Below, piece by piece: positions 25,446 to 33,985 of a stretch of 64,000 nt of DNA; positions within the stretch are counted from its first letter, which is position 1, and each line of letters starts with the position of its first letter. The stretch comes from Mitsuaria sp. WAJ17 (GTDB taxonomy: Bacteria; Pseudomonadota; Gammaproteobacteria; Burkholderiales; Burkholderiaceae_C), in the NCBI RefSeq assembly GCF_014174515.1, contig NZ_JACJUG010000009.1, positions 124,001 to 188,000 of the forward strand, given 5' to 3'. The notes under the pieces were generated by a model, which was not told the DNA's origin, ran no database searches, and was given only the letters and a program-made list of their open reading frames with translations. Both the position numbers and the translations under genes were made by a program.

Positions 25446-26614
25446 TGCAGCGACGAGCCTGGCTGCGTGCCGCCTGCGGGCTGTGCGCGTCAATGCCGGC
25501 CTGGGCGCACGCCTCGAGCGAGCTCGGCCCCGCGCCGTTGGCGGAGTGGTCCAGGCCCGAACGTTTCCCCAGACCCGACCTGAGCTCGGACGAAGGGGGG
25601 CTTTGGGCCTTGATGGACCGCGAAGAAACCAAGGTGCGACGCAGCCCCTTCCTGATGAAGGACCCTGAACTGCTGGCCTACCTGCGCAGCGTGGCCAACA
25701 GGCTGGCAGGCAGCCATGCGCCCGACCTGCGCGTGTACCCCGTCCGCACGCCCTTCTTCAATGCCAGCATGGCCCCCAACGGCATGCTGCAGATCTGGAG
25801 CGGCCTGCTGCTGCGCGTGGACAACGAAGCCCAGCTCGCGGCCGTGCTGGGCCATGAGATCGGCCACTACCTGCAGCGCCACACGCTGCAACGGGTGCGC
25901 GATCTCAAGGACAAGGCGGCGGCGAGTGCCTTCATCGGCCTCTTCGGCCTGGCAGGCGCGCTTGGGCAGCTGGCCCTGGCCGCCAGCGTCCAGTCCTTCA
26001 GCCGCGATCACGAACGCGAAGCAGACATCATCGGCCTGCAGCTGATGCATGAAGCCGGCTACGACCTGCGCGAGGCCTGGAAGATCTGGGACTACGTCGG
26101 CCTGGAAATGGCCGCTGGGCAGGGCGGCGCCAGTTCGGAACGCAGCCTGTTCGCCAGCCACCCACCCTCCGCGGAGCGCAGCGAGAAGCTGAGGCAGCTC
26201 GCAGCGGCTTGCGGCGGCGGCCTCGTGGGCCAGGAAGCCTTTGAACAACGCCTGGCGCCTCATCGCTTCTCCCTCATGGAAGATGAGCTGAAGCGCGGGC
26301 AGTACGGCATGTCCCTGGTCCTGCTGGACAAGCTGCTGAACCGCCATCCCCGGTCCGCGGACCTGTACTTTTTCCGCGCCGAGGCCCGGCGCCTGCGGGC
26401 CGCCGAGCAGGACAGGGAGCTGGCCCTGCAGGACCTGCAGATGGCCATCCAGCTGGGCAGCGAGCCGGCGCAGGTGCATCGCAGCCTCGGCTATCTGCTG
26501 CAGCAGCAGGACAGCAACAGGGCGGGCACGGCCTTTGCAACCTATCTCCAGCGCGCCCCCGATGCCCCGGACGCCGCGCTGATCAAGACCTACATCCAAG
26601 AAGGAGGGAACTGA
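25442..26614 (+). CDS. exported M48-family zinc metalloprotease
   Basis: A 390-residue protein with an N-terminal signal peptide (MQRRAWLRAACGLCASMPAW). The HEXXH site is H138-E139-x-x-H142 in GHEIGHYLQRH. The third ligand is in HEREADIIG (E193). The C-terminal 130 residues look like TPR-type helical repeats (LALQDLQMAIQLGSEPAQ). The layout is that of BepA/YfgC-like periplasmic proteases that watch over outer-membrane protein assembly. Middle gene of the operon; its end contains the AAGGAGGG that serves the next gene. Confidence 0.88.
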   Translation: MMQRRAWLRAACGLCASMPAWAHASSELGPAPLAEWSRPERFPRPDLSSDEGGLWALMDREETKVRRSPFLMKDPELLAYLRSVANRLAGSHAPDLRVYPVRTPFFNASMAPNGMLQIWSGLLLRVDNEAQLAAVLGHEIGHYLQRHTLQRVRDLKDKAAASAFIGLFGLAGALGQLALAASVQSFSRDHEREADIIGLQLMHEAGYDLREAWKIWDYVGLEMAAGQGGASSERSLFASHPPSAERSEKLRQLAAACGGGLVGQEAFEQRLAPHRFSLMEDELKRGQYGMSLVLLDKLLNRHPRSADLYFFRAEARRLRAAEQDRELALQDLQMAIQLGSEPAQVHRSLGYLLQQQDSNRAGTAFATYLQRAPDAPDAALIKTYIQEGGN

Positions 26615-26615
26615 C

Positions 26616-27215
26616 ATGAACAAGCCACAACAAGGCCTCGCGCGACGCGCATGGCTGCTGTGCACTGCGCTGGCTCTGGCCGGATGCGCTGCCGTGCAGA
26701 AAGTCGAGGTGGGCGACGTCACCATCAAGGAGCGCCTGGCCGTCACCATCGACAGCCCCTGGAACCAGTTCGGCTCAGGCATGGGCGACAACACCCCGAC
26801 CTGGACCAAGGAGGGCATCACCATCGACGCCCTGCAGTTCTATGTCGGCATCCGCGATGGCGCCTTGCTGGCGCCGCAACTGAGCGGCCAGAAGGACGCT
26901 GCGCCGCTGGTCTTCAAGTCCAGCATGCAGCCTGAGCAGGTCGCGGCCCTGTTCCAGAGCCTCATGACCCGCGACGGCTCCGCCTTCACCCTTGAGAAGA
27001 TCGCACCCGCTGAATTCGTCGGGACCAAGGGGTTCCGCTTCGAGTACACCCTGACCCGCAAGATCGATGACGTGCGCCTGCAAGGTGTGGGTTGGGGCGC
27101 CATCAAGAACGGGGACCTGTTCCTGGTCAACTACGCCGCACCGCGCCTGCGCTTCTTTGGCGCCTACCTGCCGCAGGCAGAGGCCATCGCCCGCAGCGCA
27201 CGCGTGAAGGGCTGA
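26616..27215 (+). CDS. predicted lipoprotein of unknown function
   Basis: A 199-residue protein with a basic start and a lipobox LALAGC (Cys about residue 24), so it should be lipid-anchored. The rest is a soluble domain with alternating strands (TKEGITIDALQFYVGIRDG, FEYTLTRKIDDVRLQGVG). The family is not recognised. It begins two bases after the protease stop with a strong RBS. An intrinsic terminator at 27274-27304 ends the operon. Confidence 0.75.
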   Translation: MNKPQQGLARRAWLLCTALALAGCAAVQKVEVGDVTIKERLAVTIDSPWNQFGSGMGDNTPTWTKEGITIDALQFYVGIRDGALLAPQLSGQKDAAPLVFKSSMQPEQVAALFQSLMTRDGSAFTLEKIAPAEFVGTKGFRFEYTLTRKIDDVRLQGVGWGAIKNGDLFLVNYAAPRLRFFGAYLPQAEAIARSARVKG

Positions 27216-27273
27216 ACGCGGTCCGGCACAGGCTTGTGCCGCCGCTGGCTCTGCTGCCGCACCGCGCCAGAAT

Positions 27274-27304
27274 GCCCGACGGCGCATGCACACGTCGGGC
27301 TTTT
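27274..27304 (+). terminator. Rho-independent terminator of the exported-protein operon
   Basis: The stem GCCCGACG (27274-27281) with CGTCGGGC (27293-27300) has an 11-base loop and is followed by TTTT. It lies 59 bases after the lipoprotein stop on the same strand. The remaining 27305-27589 before udk has no gene and no clear signal; the ORFs there are shadow frames. Confidence 0.85.
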
Positions 27305-27589
27305 CATGACCCAGCCAGGCCACGCCACAGGTGGCCGGGTCCGTGCCTGAGTCCTGGCACCAGCCGCCCCGTCCTTCCACGCCCCTCGGCAAGGCCGCAC
27401 AGGGCAAGCGCATTCAAGCGCCACGCTCCCTGAAGCCAGCCGCTGCAAACACACCTGCGGCAGCCATTGACAGGAGGCGCATCGACTGACCGGTGGACTG
27501 CGCCACCTCACGTGGACCCCGAGGCCGCTCAACACCCGCATGCCAGCTAGTACAGTTCCAGGCATCGCCCACACACGCATCACCACCTC

Positions 27590-28231
27590 ATGCCCAAAAC
27601 ACCTCACAAGCCCTTCGTCATCGGTGTCGCAGGGGGCAGCGGCAGCGGCAAATCGACGGTGACGCGCCAGGTGCTGGCCGCCATCGGGCCGGACAAGGTG
27701 GCGGTGGTGATGCAGGACGACTACTACCGCGACCAGTCCCACATGCCCCCAGAGGACCGTCGCAAGCAGAACTACGACCATCCCGACGCCTTTGACTGGC
27801 CGCTGATGGCGCAGCACCTGGCCGCGCTGCGCAAGGGCGAGGCGATCGAGATGCCGGTGTATGACTTCTCGGCCGACAACCGCTCCAGCGAAACCATCAC
27901 CGTGAAGCCCGCACCGGTGATCGTGGTCGAGGGCCTGTTCGCCTTGTACGACACCAAGCTGCGCAACATGATGTCGCTGAAGATCTACGTGGACACCGCC
28001 TCGGACGTGCGCTTCATTCGCCGGCTGCAGCGCGATATTTCCGAGCGGGGCCGCAGCACGGAGTCCGTGGTGAACCAGTACCTGGAAACCGTGCGCCCCA
28101 TGCACAAGCAGTTCATTGAACCGACCAAGCGCAACGCTGACGTGATCTTGCCGCACGGCGCCAACGGTCCGGCGGTGGACATCATCACCACCAAGGTGAG
28201 GAGCCTGCTGCACCCCGACGAGCGCGGCTGA
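27590..28231 (+). CDS. udk: uridine/cytidine kinase
   Basis: A 213-residue P-loop kinase: Walker A GVAGGSGSGKST, then QDDYYRDQSHM, YDHPDAFDWPL and the RDISERGRS lid region, all typical of Udk. It phosphorylates uridine and cytidine in pyrimidine salvage. Length is typical. There is no strong RBS before the ATG at 27590. Confidence 0.96.
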   Translation: MPKTPHKPFVIGVAGGSGSGKSTVTRQVLAAIGPDKVAVVMQDDYYRDQSHMPPEDRRKQNYDHPDAFDWPLMAQHLAALRKGEAIEMPVYDFSADNRSSETITVKPAPVIVVEGLFALYDTKLRNMMSLKIYVDTASDVRFIRRLQRDISERGRSTESVVNQYLETVRPMHKQFIEPTKRNADVILPHGANGPAVDIITTKVRSLLHPDERG

Positions 28232-28681
28232 GCCCCAGACCCTCGTTGCTTGGGCGTCCGGGAGGACGCCGACATGGCTCCCTTGCCGGCGGCGGGCCCT
28301 GCCATTTGCAGTGCCCACATGAATTGCCCACTCGAGATACCGTCTCCAGTGCGTCCAGCCTTGCGCCGCCCAGCGTCGGGGGAACGCAAGGTGAACGGTG
28401 CGGTGCACCATTCCCCATTCCTGTATTGACCCAGTAAAAACCTGCTCAGGTGTTACCGTCGAGAGGAAGACACCATGAGTACGTTGATGGACGAAGAGAT
28501 CAAGTAACCTTCAACCCGGACTTCCGCCCTGGTGGTACGGCGGGAGGGGGCAGGTCACCAATCCAGCCCGTTTCGTTCACCCGATGAATCTGCCGCCGAT
28601 TGTGGTGATTGGCACCCGTTGATTCATACAACAAATTACCAGGCCACCGATTGAGCTGTGATTACCTGTCCTGCACTGCAA
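28232..28681. other. intergenic region with a hairpin and insertion-sequence debris
   Basis: Right after udk a perfect stem GGCGTCC (28253-28259), loop GGGA, GGACGCC (28264-28270) lacks a T-run, so it is at most a weak terminator. Further on is a short transposase-like start (28475-28507). A second hairpin, CTTCCGCC with GGCGGGAG (about 28521-28546), follows. The part from about 28420 to 28680 has lower GC than udk and contains no complete gene. Confidence 0.5.
28475..28507 (+). pseudogene. remnant start of an insertion-sequence orfA
   Basis: A ten-codon frame MSTLMDEEIK is preceded by GAGAGGAAGACACC, a good RBS. From memory this peptide is the usual beginning of the short helix-turn-helix orfA protein of certain IS3-group insertion sequences (continuing RWTAKRK in complete copies). 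Here the frame stops at once with TAA, so only the left tip of such an element would remain. No terminal inverted repeat pair could be identified. Confidence 0.4.
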
Positions 28682-30193
28682 CTATTCCGGGGCGCCAGTT
28701 TCGCCACCATGGACTCTGTCTCGCCCCGCTTCTTTGGCAGAATAGAGGGCTAGATCTGCGGCCCTAATAAGGCTAGAGATCTCCAAGCGATCATGAGGAA
28801 CGAATGTTGCCACCCCCAGGCTGATCGTAACCACACCCATGCTTGACCCATTGTGCGGCATGGCAAGGTCTCGCACCGATGCGCGGACCTTTTCAGCCAG
28901 CGCAACACCTTCTGACAAAACGGCCTCGGGCGCAATGATGGCAAACTCTTCTCCGCCATAGCGCGCAGCCAGGTCCGAAGCGCGGCACACACTTGATTTG
29001 ATTGCCGTTGCAACTGCACGCAGACAATCGTCGCCCGGCTGGTGACCGTAGCAGTCGTTATACCTCTTGAACCAATCGACATCGAGAAGGATCAATGTGA
29101 GAGGACGCCCATGACGCTGACATCGAGCCCACTCCAAGCCCAATACGTCGTCGAATTGGCGCCTGTTTGCAAGTCCCGTTAGTGCGTCTGTGGTGGACTG
29201 AATGGCCAAGTTGCGGTTAGCTTGCTCCAACTGCGTCTGTGCGTCGCGCAGGGCCGTCACGTCGCGGTGCTGCCAAACCCGGCCCAACCGTCCGTCGCCA
29301 TAGTCAAACGGCATGTAGTCGCGCAGCAGGGTGCGCCCATTGCGGAGTTTGATCTCTTCCCCGAGGCAAGGCTTACCAATCGACGCCAACTCAACAATCC
29401 GTGCAATCGCTGCTTCCGGATCAAAGTACATACTTTGAATCTTGGTGATCATTTCCTTCGCACTCAGCCCCACCAACGCTTCGGGTGCCTCTGTGAGTGA
29501 GAACTGCTCGCACAAGCGCTGATTCACGAACTCCACGACTGCCGCATCGCTGACCAAGATGACGCCGTCCTGGAGCGTCGCCAATACAGCTCTTAATTGC
29601 CGTTCTGATCGGCGCAGGTTCAGCGAAAAGTTCAGCTCACTTTCGATGGCCAGGTTCGTGTTGGCGAGTATGGCCGATGTGCAAATGGCCGCGAGCACAG
29701 CAACGCCCAGCCAAGCCAGGGCGAAGTACTGTGGCGGTCGCTGAGGCAGGGCCACCGTGCTCCATCCCATCGCCTCAGCAGTGAAGTAGCCAAGAACAAC
29801 GAGCACGAGCCCGCCGGTCACAAACAGCATCAGGCGCTGCCCCAGAAGCCAACCTGCTGCCAGCACCATTACCGGGATCACAGCCAGGAAGGGACTGCGC
29901 ACGCCACTGATGAATGCCGGCAACACTGCGACAGCAATGCACGACGCCGAAATGAAGAATATGCGGGCGAATTGCGGTCGCCCTATCAACAAAATAACGC
30001 GGGCGACCAGTCCAACGCCAAACCCGCTGAGCGCCGGAGGCTGAACAGACCCTGTGAAAAACATTTCGAGAATACAGACCCCGCCTGTCGCCAGCAGCCA
30101 AGCAGCAAGGAACCTATGCATGAAACGATCGACAGTATTCCTGAGCCGCTGCTCAGCCAATTCCATGGCGGGCGTGTCGGGCGCATGCTCCAT
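28682..30193 (-). CDS. membrane-bound PAS-GGDEF diguanylate cyclase
   Basis: A 503-residue protein. About six hydrophobic helices occupy residues 25-175 as a membrane sensor. A PAS domain lies at about 195-320 (RAVLATLQDGVILVSDAAVV, then WQHRDVTALRDAQ). A GGDEF domain follows at about 335-495 with DALTGLANRR and the active-site GGEEF. No inhibitory RxxD is seen five residues before GGEEF. It should make cyclic-di-GMP at the inner membrane in response to an unknown signal. The ATG at 30193 is preferred; a TTG at 30214 is also possible. GC content is lower than in surrounding genes, hinting at acquisition. Confidence 0.9.
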   Translation of the reverse strand: MEHAPDTPAMELAEQRLRNTVDRFMHRFLAAWLLATGGVCILEMFFTGSVQPPALSGFGVGLVARVILLIGRPQFARIFFISASCIAVAVLPAFISGVRSPFLAVIPVMVLAAGWLLGQRLMLFVTGGLVLVVLGYFTAEAMGWSTVALPQRPPQYFALAWLGVAVLAAICTSAILANTNLAIESELNFSLNLRRSERQLRAVLATLQDGVILVSDAAVVEFVNQRLCEQFSLTEAPEALVGLSAKEMITKIQSMYFDPEAAIARIVELASIGKPCLGEEIKLRNGRTLLRDYMPFDYGDGRLGRVWQHRDVTALRDAQTQLEQANRNLAIQSTTDALTGLANRRQFDDVLGLEWARCQRHGRPLTLILLDVDWFKRYNDCYGHQPGDDCLRAVATAIKSSVCRASDLAARYGGEEFAIIAPEAVLSEGVALAEKVRASVRDLAMPHNGSSMGVVTISLGVATFVPHDRLEISSLIRAADLALYSAKEAGRDRVHGGETGAPE

Positions 30194-30427
30194 GCTCGTT
30201 AGAGGAGGACTCAAGAGTGTTGCGTTAATTGTCGGGGTTCAGCGCAGGCCGGCACGCTGGAAACATCCGCTCGGTTCCTGATCATGCCAGCGGCTCCGGC
30301 GCATGGAGGTTTTGACGACGACCTCTCCGGCAAGCATGCCCGATTTACGGGAAATGACACAACAATGGCACCGACGCAGGTTCGAGACTCGCTAACGAGC
30401 GAACCCAACCGCGGCTCGGCGCAAAGC

Positions 30428-30464
30428 AAAAAGCCCGACAGATCCGAAATCTACCGGGCTTTTT
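30428..30464. terminator. bidirectional intrinsic terminator next to tRNA-Val
   Basis: AAAAAGCCCG (30428-30437) and CGGGCTTTTT (30455-30464) form a stem with A/T tracts on both sides, so it works on either strand. On the minus strand it lies 59 bases beyond the tRNA-Val 3' end and should end that transcript. The rest of 30194-30522 shows no gene. Confidence 0.8.
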
Positions 30465-30522
30465 GGGTTCCCCGCCGAAGCGGGTCCTACCAATGAGATT
30501 GATGTGATCAACCTACCGAATT

Positions 30523-30599
30523 TGGTAGGCGCGATTGGATTCGAACCAACGACCCCCACCATGTCAAGGTGGTGCTCTAACCAACTGAGCTACGCGCCT
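30523..30599 (-). tRNA. tRNA-Val (anticodon GAC)
   Basis: A 77-base cloverleaf on the minus strand. The acceptor AGGCGCG pairs with CGCGCCT, the D arm is GCTCAGTTGGTTAGAGC, and the anticodon stem-loop CACCTTGACATGGTG gives GAC. The T arm is TTGGTTCGAATCCAA and CCA is encoded. It lies 120 bases after the relA stop and could be cotranscribed with it. Confidence 0.95.
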
Positions 30600-30719
30600 G
30601 AAGAGCTTCGCACTATAGCATGGATTTTCGGGAGTTGTCTAGATTCTCGAAGTTTTCTTCATGCATGCCCCAGGGACGACCGCCTGATAGCCCGCCAAGA
30701 GGCCGGCGCATCCTCGCAC

Positions 30720-32990
30720 TCAGCGCCGCCGCGCGCTGCGCACGCCGTTGACCTGAGTCACCGCCTGCAGCACCTTGGACAAGCGGCTGGAGTCGCCCAC
30801 TTCCACCGTTAGGCTGATCCAGCTGTTGGAACCCTTGCTCTGCTTGCTGGGCTGCAGGTTCATCGCGGTGACGTTGAGCTTCTCCTTGGCGAAGACTTCC
30901 AGCACGTCGCGCAGCAGATGCTGGCGCTCCATGGCGTCGATGATGACGTCCACCGGATAGGCCAGGCCCTGCCCGCCCTTGCCGGACTGCTCGCCCCAGG
31001 TCACGGCGATCACGCGCTCGGGGGCGCGCTGGGCCATCTCGCGGAAGTTGCTGCAGTCGCAGCGGTGGATGGCCACGCCCTTGCCGCGGGTCACGTAGCC
31101 GCCAATCTCGTCCGGCGGGGCCGGGCGGCAACAACGCGCCAGGTTGGTCAGCAGGGAGTCCACGCCCACCACCAGCACGCCCCCCTGCCCCGCACCCTTG
31201 CTGCCGGCCTTGGTGCGACGCAGGACGAGCTGCTCGTCAGTCTCGGGCTGCGGTTCCTGCGGGCGCAGCAGCAGCTCGATGTTGCGCAGCGAGTATTCGT
31301 CCTTGCCGACGACCTCGAACAGGGCATCGGCATTCTTGAAGCCCAGGCGCGAAGCCAGGTCCTCCAGCTTGACGGCGGTGCGGCCCTCGCGCTGCAGCAG
31401 CTTCTCGACGAGCTCGCGGCCCTTGGCCACGGTCTGCGCCTGGGCCTGGGCATTGAACCAGGCCCGAACCTTGGCGCGGCTGCGCTGGCTCTGCAGATAA
31501 CCCAGTTCGGGATTGAGCCAGTCCAGCGAGGGCCCGCCGCCTTCCTTGAGGGCGCTGATGTCGATGGTCTGCCCGCTTTGCAGGGGCGTGTTCAGCGGCA
31601 CCATCTGACCATCGACCTTGGCACCGCGGCAGCGATGACCGAGGTCCGTGTGCACGGCGTAGGCGAAGTCCACGGGCGTCGAGCCGGCCGTCAGCTCCAC
31701 CACGGCGGACTGCGGCGTGAAGACGTAGATTCGGTCGTCGAAGACACCCTGGGCCTCGTTGCTGACGTAGTCGCGCTCCCAGGCCAGCAGCTGGCGCAAC
31801 ACGGCCTTGCGGGCCTGCGCGACCTGCTCCTCGAAGTCGCCTGCCGCTGCCACACCGGCATAGCCCTTGGTCCCCGCCTCCTTGTAGGCCCAGTGCGCCG
31901 CCACGCCATGCTCGGCATGCTCGTGCATGGCGCGAGTGCGGATCTGCACCTCCATGGCCTTGTCGTCCGCACCGCGCACCACCGTGTGCAGGGACTGGTA
32001 GCCATTGGGCTTGGGCTTGGCGATGTAGTCGTCGAACTCGCCGGCCACGGGCTGGTACTTCTCGTGCAGATGGCTCAGCACGGCGTAGCAGTCGGACACG
32101 TCCTTGACGATCACGCGCAGGGCGCGCAGGTCGAAGACACGCTCCAGGCTCAGGCTCTTGCCCTGCATCTTTTTCCAGATGCTGTAGAGGTGCTTGGGCC
32201 GGCCCTGCACCTCGGCCTCGATGCCAAGCTGCCGCAGCTCCTGCACCAGCGCCACGCGGGCGAACTCAACGTTGACCTCGCGCTCCAGACGCTTCTCGTC
32301 CAGGCTCTTGGCGATGGCCTTGTAGGTCTCGGGCTCGAGGAAGCGGAAGGACAGGTCCTCCAGCTCCCACTTGACCTGCCAGATGCCCAGGCGGTTGGCC
32401 AGGGGCGCGAAGACCTGCAGCGACTCCGTCGCCAGCGCCTGCGGGCAAGGCCGCTTGCTGGCGGCGTAGTAGCGCAGGGTCTGCAGGCGCGAGGCCAGGC
32501 GCAGCAGCACCACGCGAAGATCGCGCGAGAAAGCCAGCAGCATCTTGCGCACGCGCTCGGTCTGCTGCTGGCGCTGCTCCTCCTCGACCAGAGCCTCGCG
32601 CGCCGCCCGCTGGATCTGCACCAGCTTGCGGGTGTGCGTCACCAGGCTGGCGTAGCTCTCGCCGAACGCCTTGGTGACGATCTCCTCGGGCTTGTTGAGG
32701 AAGTCGCCCGCGTACACAAGGTAGGCCGCGGCCTGCATGGCGGGCGCCGCACCGACGCCGGCGAGCAGGGCCGCCACGCCATCGGCATGGGCCAAGGCGT
32801 CTTCGCCGGTGTCCAGGGGTTGGCCGCGCAGCAAGGGCTCAGCAAAGGCGCGCGCCCGGGCCACGGGCAGCAGCGGCGCGCCTTCAGCCTGCGGGTCGGC
32901 GCCGGGCAGGGCAGCAGGCAGGTCGGCATCGGCCAACGCCACGATGGGCGCCGCGTGCTCGGCGGGGTGAACAGCAACTCCGGTCTTCAT
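30720..32990 (-). CDS. relA: (p)ppGpp synthetase, RelA-type (degenerate HD domain)
   Basis: A 756-residue long RSH protein. The N-terminal region aligns with the HD hydrolase domain but the HD..ED catalytic motif is missing (AAAYLVYAGDFLNKPEEIV at its place), as in RelA rather than SpoT/Rel. The synthetase domain is intact (GRPKHLYSIWKKM, DLRALRVIV, KPKPNGYQSLHTVV). A TGS domain (IYVFTPQSAVVEL), a zinc-finger/helical part (LARCCRPAPPDEIGGYVTRG) and a C-terminal ACT domain follow. It makes the alarmone on amino-acid starvation at the ribosome. The start overlaps the hydrolase gene stop (ATGA). Confidence 0.94.
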   Translation of the reverse strand: MKTGVAVHPAEHAAPIVALADADLPAALPGADPQAEGAPLLPVARARAFAEPLLRGQPLDTGEDALAHADGVAALLAGVGAAPAMQAAAYLVYAGDFLNKPEEIVTKAFGESYASLVTHTRKLVQIQRAAREALVEEEQRQQQTERVRKMLLAFSRDLRVVLLRLASRLQTLRYYAASKRPCPQALATESLQVFAPLANRLGIWQVKWELEDLSFRFLEPETYKAIAKSLDEKRLEREVNVEFARVALVQELRQLGIEAEVQGRPKHLYSIWKKMQGKSLSLERVFDLRALRVIVKDVSDCYAVLSHLHEKYQPVAGEFDDYIAKPKPNGYQSLHTVVRGADDKAMEVQIRTRAMHEHAEHGVAAHWAYKEAGTKGYAGVAAAGDFEEQVAQARKAVLRQLLAWERDYVSNEAQGVFDDRIYVFTPQSAVVELTAGSTPVDFAYAVHTDLGHRCRGAKVDGQMVPLNTPLQSGQTIDISALKEGGGPSLDWLNPELGYLQSQRSRAKVRAWFNAQAQAQTVAKGRELVEKLLQREGRTAVKLEDLASRLGFKNADALFEVVGKDEYSLRNIELLLRPQEPQPETDEQLVLRRTKAGSKGAGQGGVLVVGVDSLLTNLARCCRPAPPDEIGGYVTRGKGVAIHRCDCSNFREMAQRAPERVIAVTWGEQSGKGGQGLAYPVDVIIDAMERQHLLRDVLEVFAKEKLNVTAMNLQPSKQSKGSNSWISLTVEVGDSSRLSKVLQAVTQVNGVRSARRR

Positions 32991-33853
32991 GCGCGCTTCA
33001 GGAACTCCTCGACGACGGCGATCTGCGCCTCGTCGCTGAACATGGGGGCATGACCTGCCCCCGCAATCTCCACCAGCTCGGCGCGGGGGCCGCGCCGGGT
33101 CATGGCCTCGGCGGTGGCGCGCGAGAGCAGGTCCGAGTCAGCCCCGCGCAGCAGCAGCGTGGGCATGCGCAGGCTGTCGTAGCCGGCCCAGAGCATCTGT
33201 TCGGCCATCTTGGCGATCTCAGGCGTGACGGCGGCCACAGCCTGTGCAATGGCGGGGTCATAGTGCAGCTTGAGCTGGTCTCCCTCCGGGCGGAACATGG
33301 GCCGGGACAGGGCCAGCCAGTCCTCGTCATTGATGGGGCCGAAGCCGGCTGAGATGGTGCGCAGATAGGCCGCGCCCTCCTCCACCGTCTGGAAACGCAG
33401 GGGCTGCCCCAGATAGCTGCCGATGCGCTGCAGGGCCGCGGGCTCGATGCTGGGGCCCACGTCATTGAGCACCAGGCGGCGGATGGGCGTATCCGGCAGC
33501 GAGGCCAGGGCCAGGCCGACCAGGCCGCCCATGGACGTGCCCACCCAGTCCACCTGCTCCACGTCGAGCCGGGCGATGAGGGTGACCATGTCGGCCACGT
33601 AGGTCGGGACCTGGTAAGCAGCGGGGTTCTTGAGCCAGTCGCTGCGCCCGCGGCCGACGACATCGGGGCAGATCACGCGGTAGTCCCGGCTGAGGTGGCG
33701 CGCCAGGCGGTCGAAGTCCCGGCCCTGGCGGGCCAGGCCGTGCACGCAGACCAGCACTCGGGGGTTGTCCCGGGCACCCCACTCCCAGTAGGCCATGCGA
33801 TGCAGGCCGGTGGCGCTGATGCAGCGCAGGGTATTCAGCAGCGGTTCAGACAT
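32987..33853 (-). CDS. alpha/beta hydrolase
   Basis: A 288-residue alpha/beta-hydrolase fold protein. It has the oxyanion segment CVHGLARQGRDFDRLA, the nucleophile elbow GTSMGGLVG (Ser near residue 111), LLLRGADSDLL (acid) and the catalytic His in GAGHAPMF. The substrate is unknown; esterases of similar sequence are common next to relA in Burkholderiales. It is translationally coupled to relA by the ATGA overlap. The upstream open frame to 34258 is a shadow of bdhA. Confidence 0.88.
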   Translation of the reverse strand: MSEPLLNTLRCISATGLHRMAYWEWGARDNPRVLVCVHGLARQGRDFDRLARHLSRDYRVICPDVVGRGRSDWLKNPAAYQVPTYVADMVTLIARLDVEQVDWVGTSMGGLVGLALASLPDTPIRRLVLNDVGPSIEPAALQRIGSYLGQPLRFQTVEEGAAYLRTISAGFGPINDEDWLALSRPMFRPEGDQLKLHYDPAIAQAVAAVTPEIAKMAEQMLWAGYDSLRMPTLLLRGADSDLLSRATAEAMTRRGPRAELVEIAGAGHAPMFSDEAQIAVVEEFLKRA

Positions 33854-33985
33854 TGTTTGTATCCTCACGCGAAGGCGCCGGGCCGTTCCCGGGATTCCGA
33901 AAGCCCGCAAGGGCCTTGACGGCATTCTGCCCTGGCATGCAAGCCCGCACCCTGAAGTCACCGCAGACCCACGAAAGGAATTCAC

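Noticed and set aside
30523..30599. tRNA-Val as an attachment site for the lower-GC block
   Set aside because: No second copy of the tRNA 3' end was found between 28.2 and 30.5 kb.
30918..33053. 711-codon open frame on the plus strand
   Set aside because: Complement of relA; composition is that of a mirrored coding frame.
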